64,000 bases of DNA from Exiguobacterium sp. s122. GTDB lineage: Bacteria; Bacillota; Bacilli; Exiguobacteriales; Exiguobacteriaceae. Shown here one piece after another: positions 63,676 through 64,000 of the stretch. The notes below the pieces were generated by a model. That model ran no database searches. It saw nothing but the letters and a program-made list of their open reading frames with translations, and was not told the origin of the DNA. A program made the translations under genes and the position numbers. Numbering within the stretch: position 1 is the stretch's first letter; each line of letters starts with the position of its first letter. Location: assembly GCF_018618475.1 (NCBI RefSeq), contig NZ_JACSMD010000002.1, positions 248,001-312,000 of the forward strand. The letters are read 5' to 3'.

Positions 63676-64000
63676 TTATAAAGAAACGAGCGAAGTCGGA
63701 ACGGTTGGGTCGGTATCACACAATTTGATGCGACCGAGGTCGACATCGCGCATGCCGAGTGTCTGGGAGACGCTCATCTGGGCAAGTTCTTTCATGTTGT
63801 TGTCTTTACTGAGGTGAGCCAAATAGATGCGTTTTGTCCGTTCGCTAATGACTTCGCTCATGGCAATCGCCGCGTCTTCGTTCGAGACGTGACCGTAATC
63901 CCCAAGGATGCGGCGTTTAACGCTCCATGGATAACGTCCCATCTGAAGCATCGACACGTCGTGGTTCGATTCGAAGATGAAGTCGTCCGCCCCGCGGATA
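63676..64000 (-). CDS. walJ: WalJ (YycJ) metallo-beta-lactamase-fold protein, C-terminal part only
   Basis: The frame runs in from the right edge and stops at 63676. The visible C-terminus has [40 protein letters not shown] and [20 protein letters not shown], characteristic of WalJ. This protein is linked to the WalRK cell-wall regulon and to DNA repair coordination. The N-terminal His motifs are outside the window. Confidence 0.92.
   Translation of the reverse strand, partial: IRGADDFIFESNHDVSMLQMGRYPWSVKRRILGDYGHVSNEDAAIAMSEVISERTKRIYLAHLSKDNNMKELAQMSVSQTLGMRDVDLGRIKLCDTDPTVPTSLVSL

Overview
The window looks like a chromosomal segment of a Bacilli-type Firmicute, most likely Exiguobacterium. 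Supporting signs are the moderate GC content, strong Shine-Dalgarno sites, CIRCE, PerR-type and Fur-type operators, and the block walJ-htrA-yyzF-rlmH at the right edge, which sits near the replication origin in Bacillus relatives. The genus is inferred from gene content and general feel, not from any search. No rRNA, tRNA, CRISPR array, insertion sequence or prophage was seen.

Left part (1-13 kb): a truncated PAS-GGDEF-EAL-GAF signalling protein, a flavin-dependent monooxygenase, a YjiH-type membrane protein, a C39-like cysteine peptidase-fold protein, a uracil-DNA-glycosylase-fold protein, an RluF-type pseudouridine synthase, two tandem paralogues of unknown function, an Imm33/DUF2185 protein, a TetR regulator, a VOC protein preceded by a candidate small RNA, and htpG behind a CIRCE operator.

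Defence island (13-22 kb), between htpG and ahpCF. Its left arm is visibly AT-rich: a C5 cytosine methyltransferase, a large protein with both a MORC/Hsp90-like GHKL ATPase and a histidine-kinase-like ATPase, and a receiver-domain protein, i.e. a restriction-modification-like cassette wired to a phosphorelay. The middle has host-like composition: a Sau3AI-type GATC endonuclease, its divergent C5 methyltransferase, and a Vsr mismatch endonuclease. The last gene is AT-rich again and carries the D-x8-E-x-Q active-site pattern of BglII/BstYI enzymes. The island therefore looks like a mosaic, possibly one system inserted inside another.

Middle (22-45 kb): ahpC-ahpF with a PerR-like box, an aldo/keto reductase, RodA, a methionine-type ABC importer whose ATPase lacks the usual C-terminal sensor domain, a second UDG-fold protein, MarR and CarD-like regulators with a perfect inverted repeat between them, malate:quinone oxidoreductase, a DegV protein, the adaA-alkA-ogt alkylation-repair operon, mprF, and a secreted family-16 glucanase with three carbohydrate-binding modules under a LacI/CcpA-type operator. 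The following housekeeping genes include NUDIX, LURP-one and HAD proteins.

Right part (45-64 kb): a GH3 beta-glucosidase with reversed domain order coupled to an alpha/beta hydrolase, two nucleotidyltransferase-fold proteins, DbpA helicase, DUF4317, a secreted HNH/DUF1524 nuclease, MsrA, and a dlt-like ACP / AMP-ligase / MBOAT / SGNH operon that lies behind a near-consensus Fur box. The window ends with rlmH, a 53-residue CxxH/CxxC gene (yyzF), htrA and the 3' end of walJ. A 12-bp-spaced triplet of DnaA boxes lies between rlmH and yyzF. A second cluster of perfect DnaA boxes lies near 34.2 kb.
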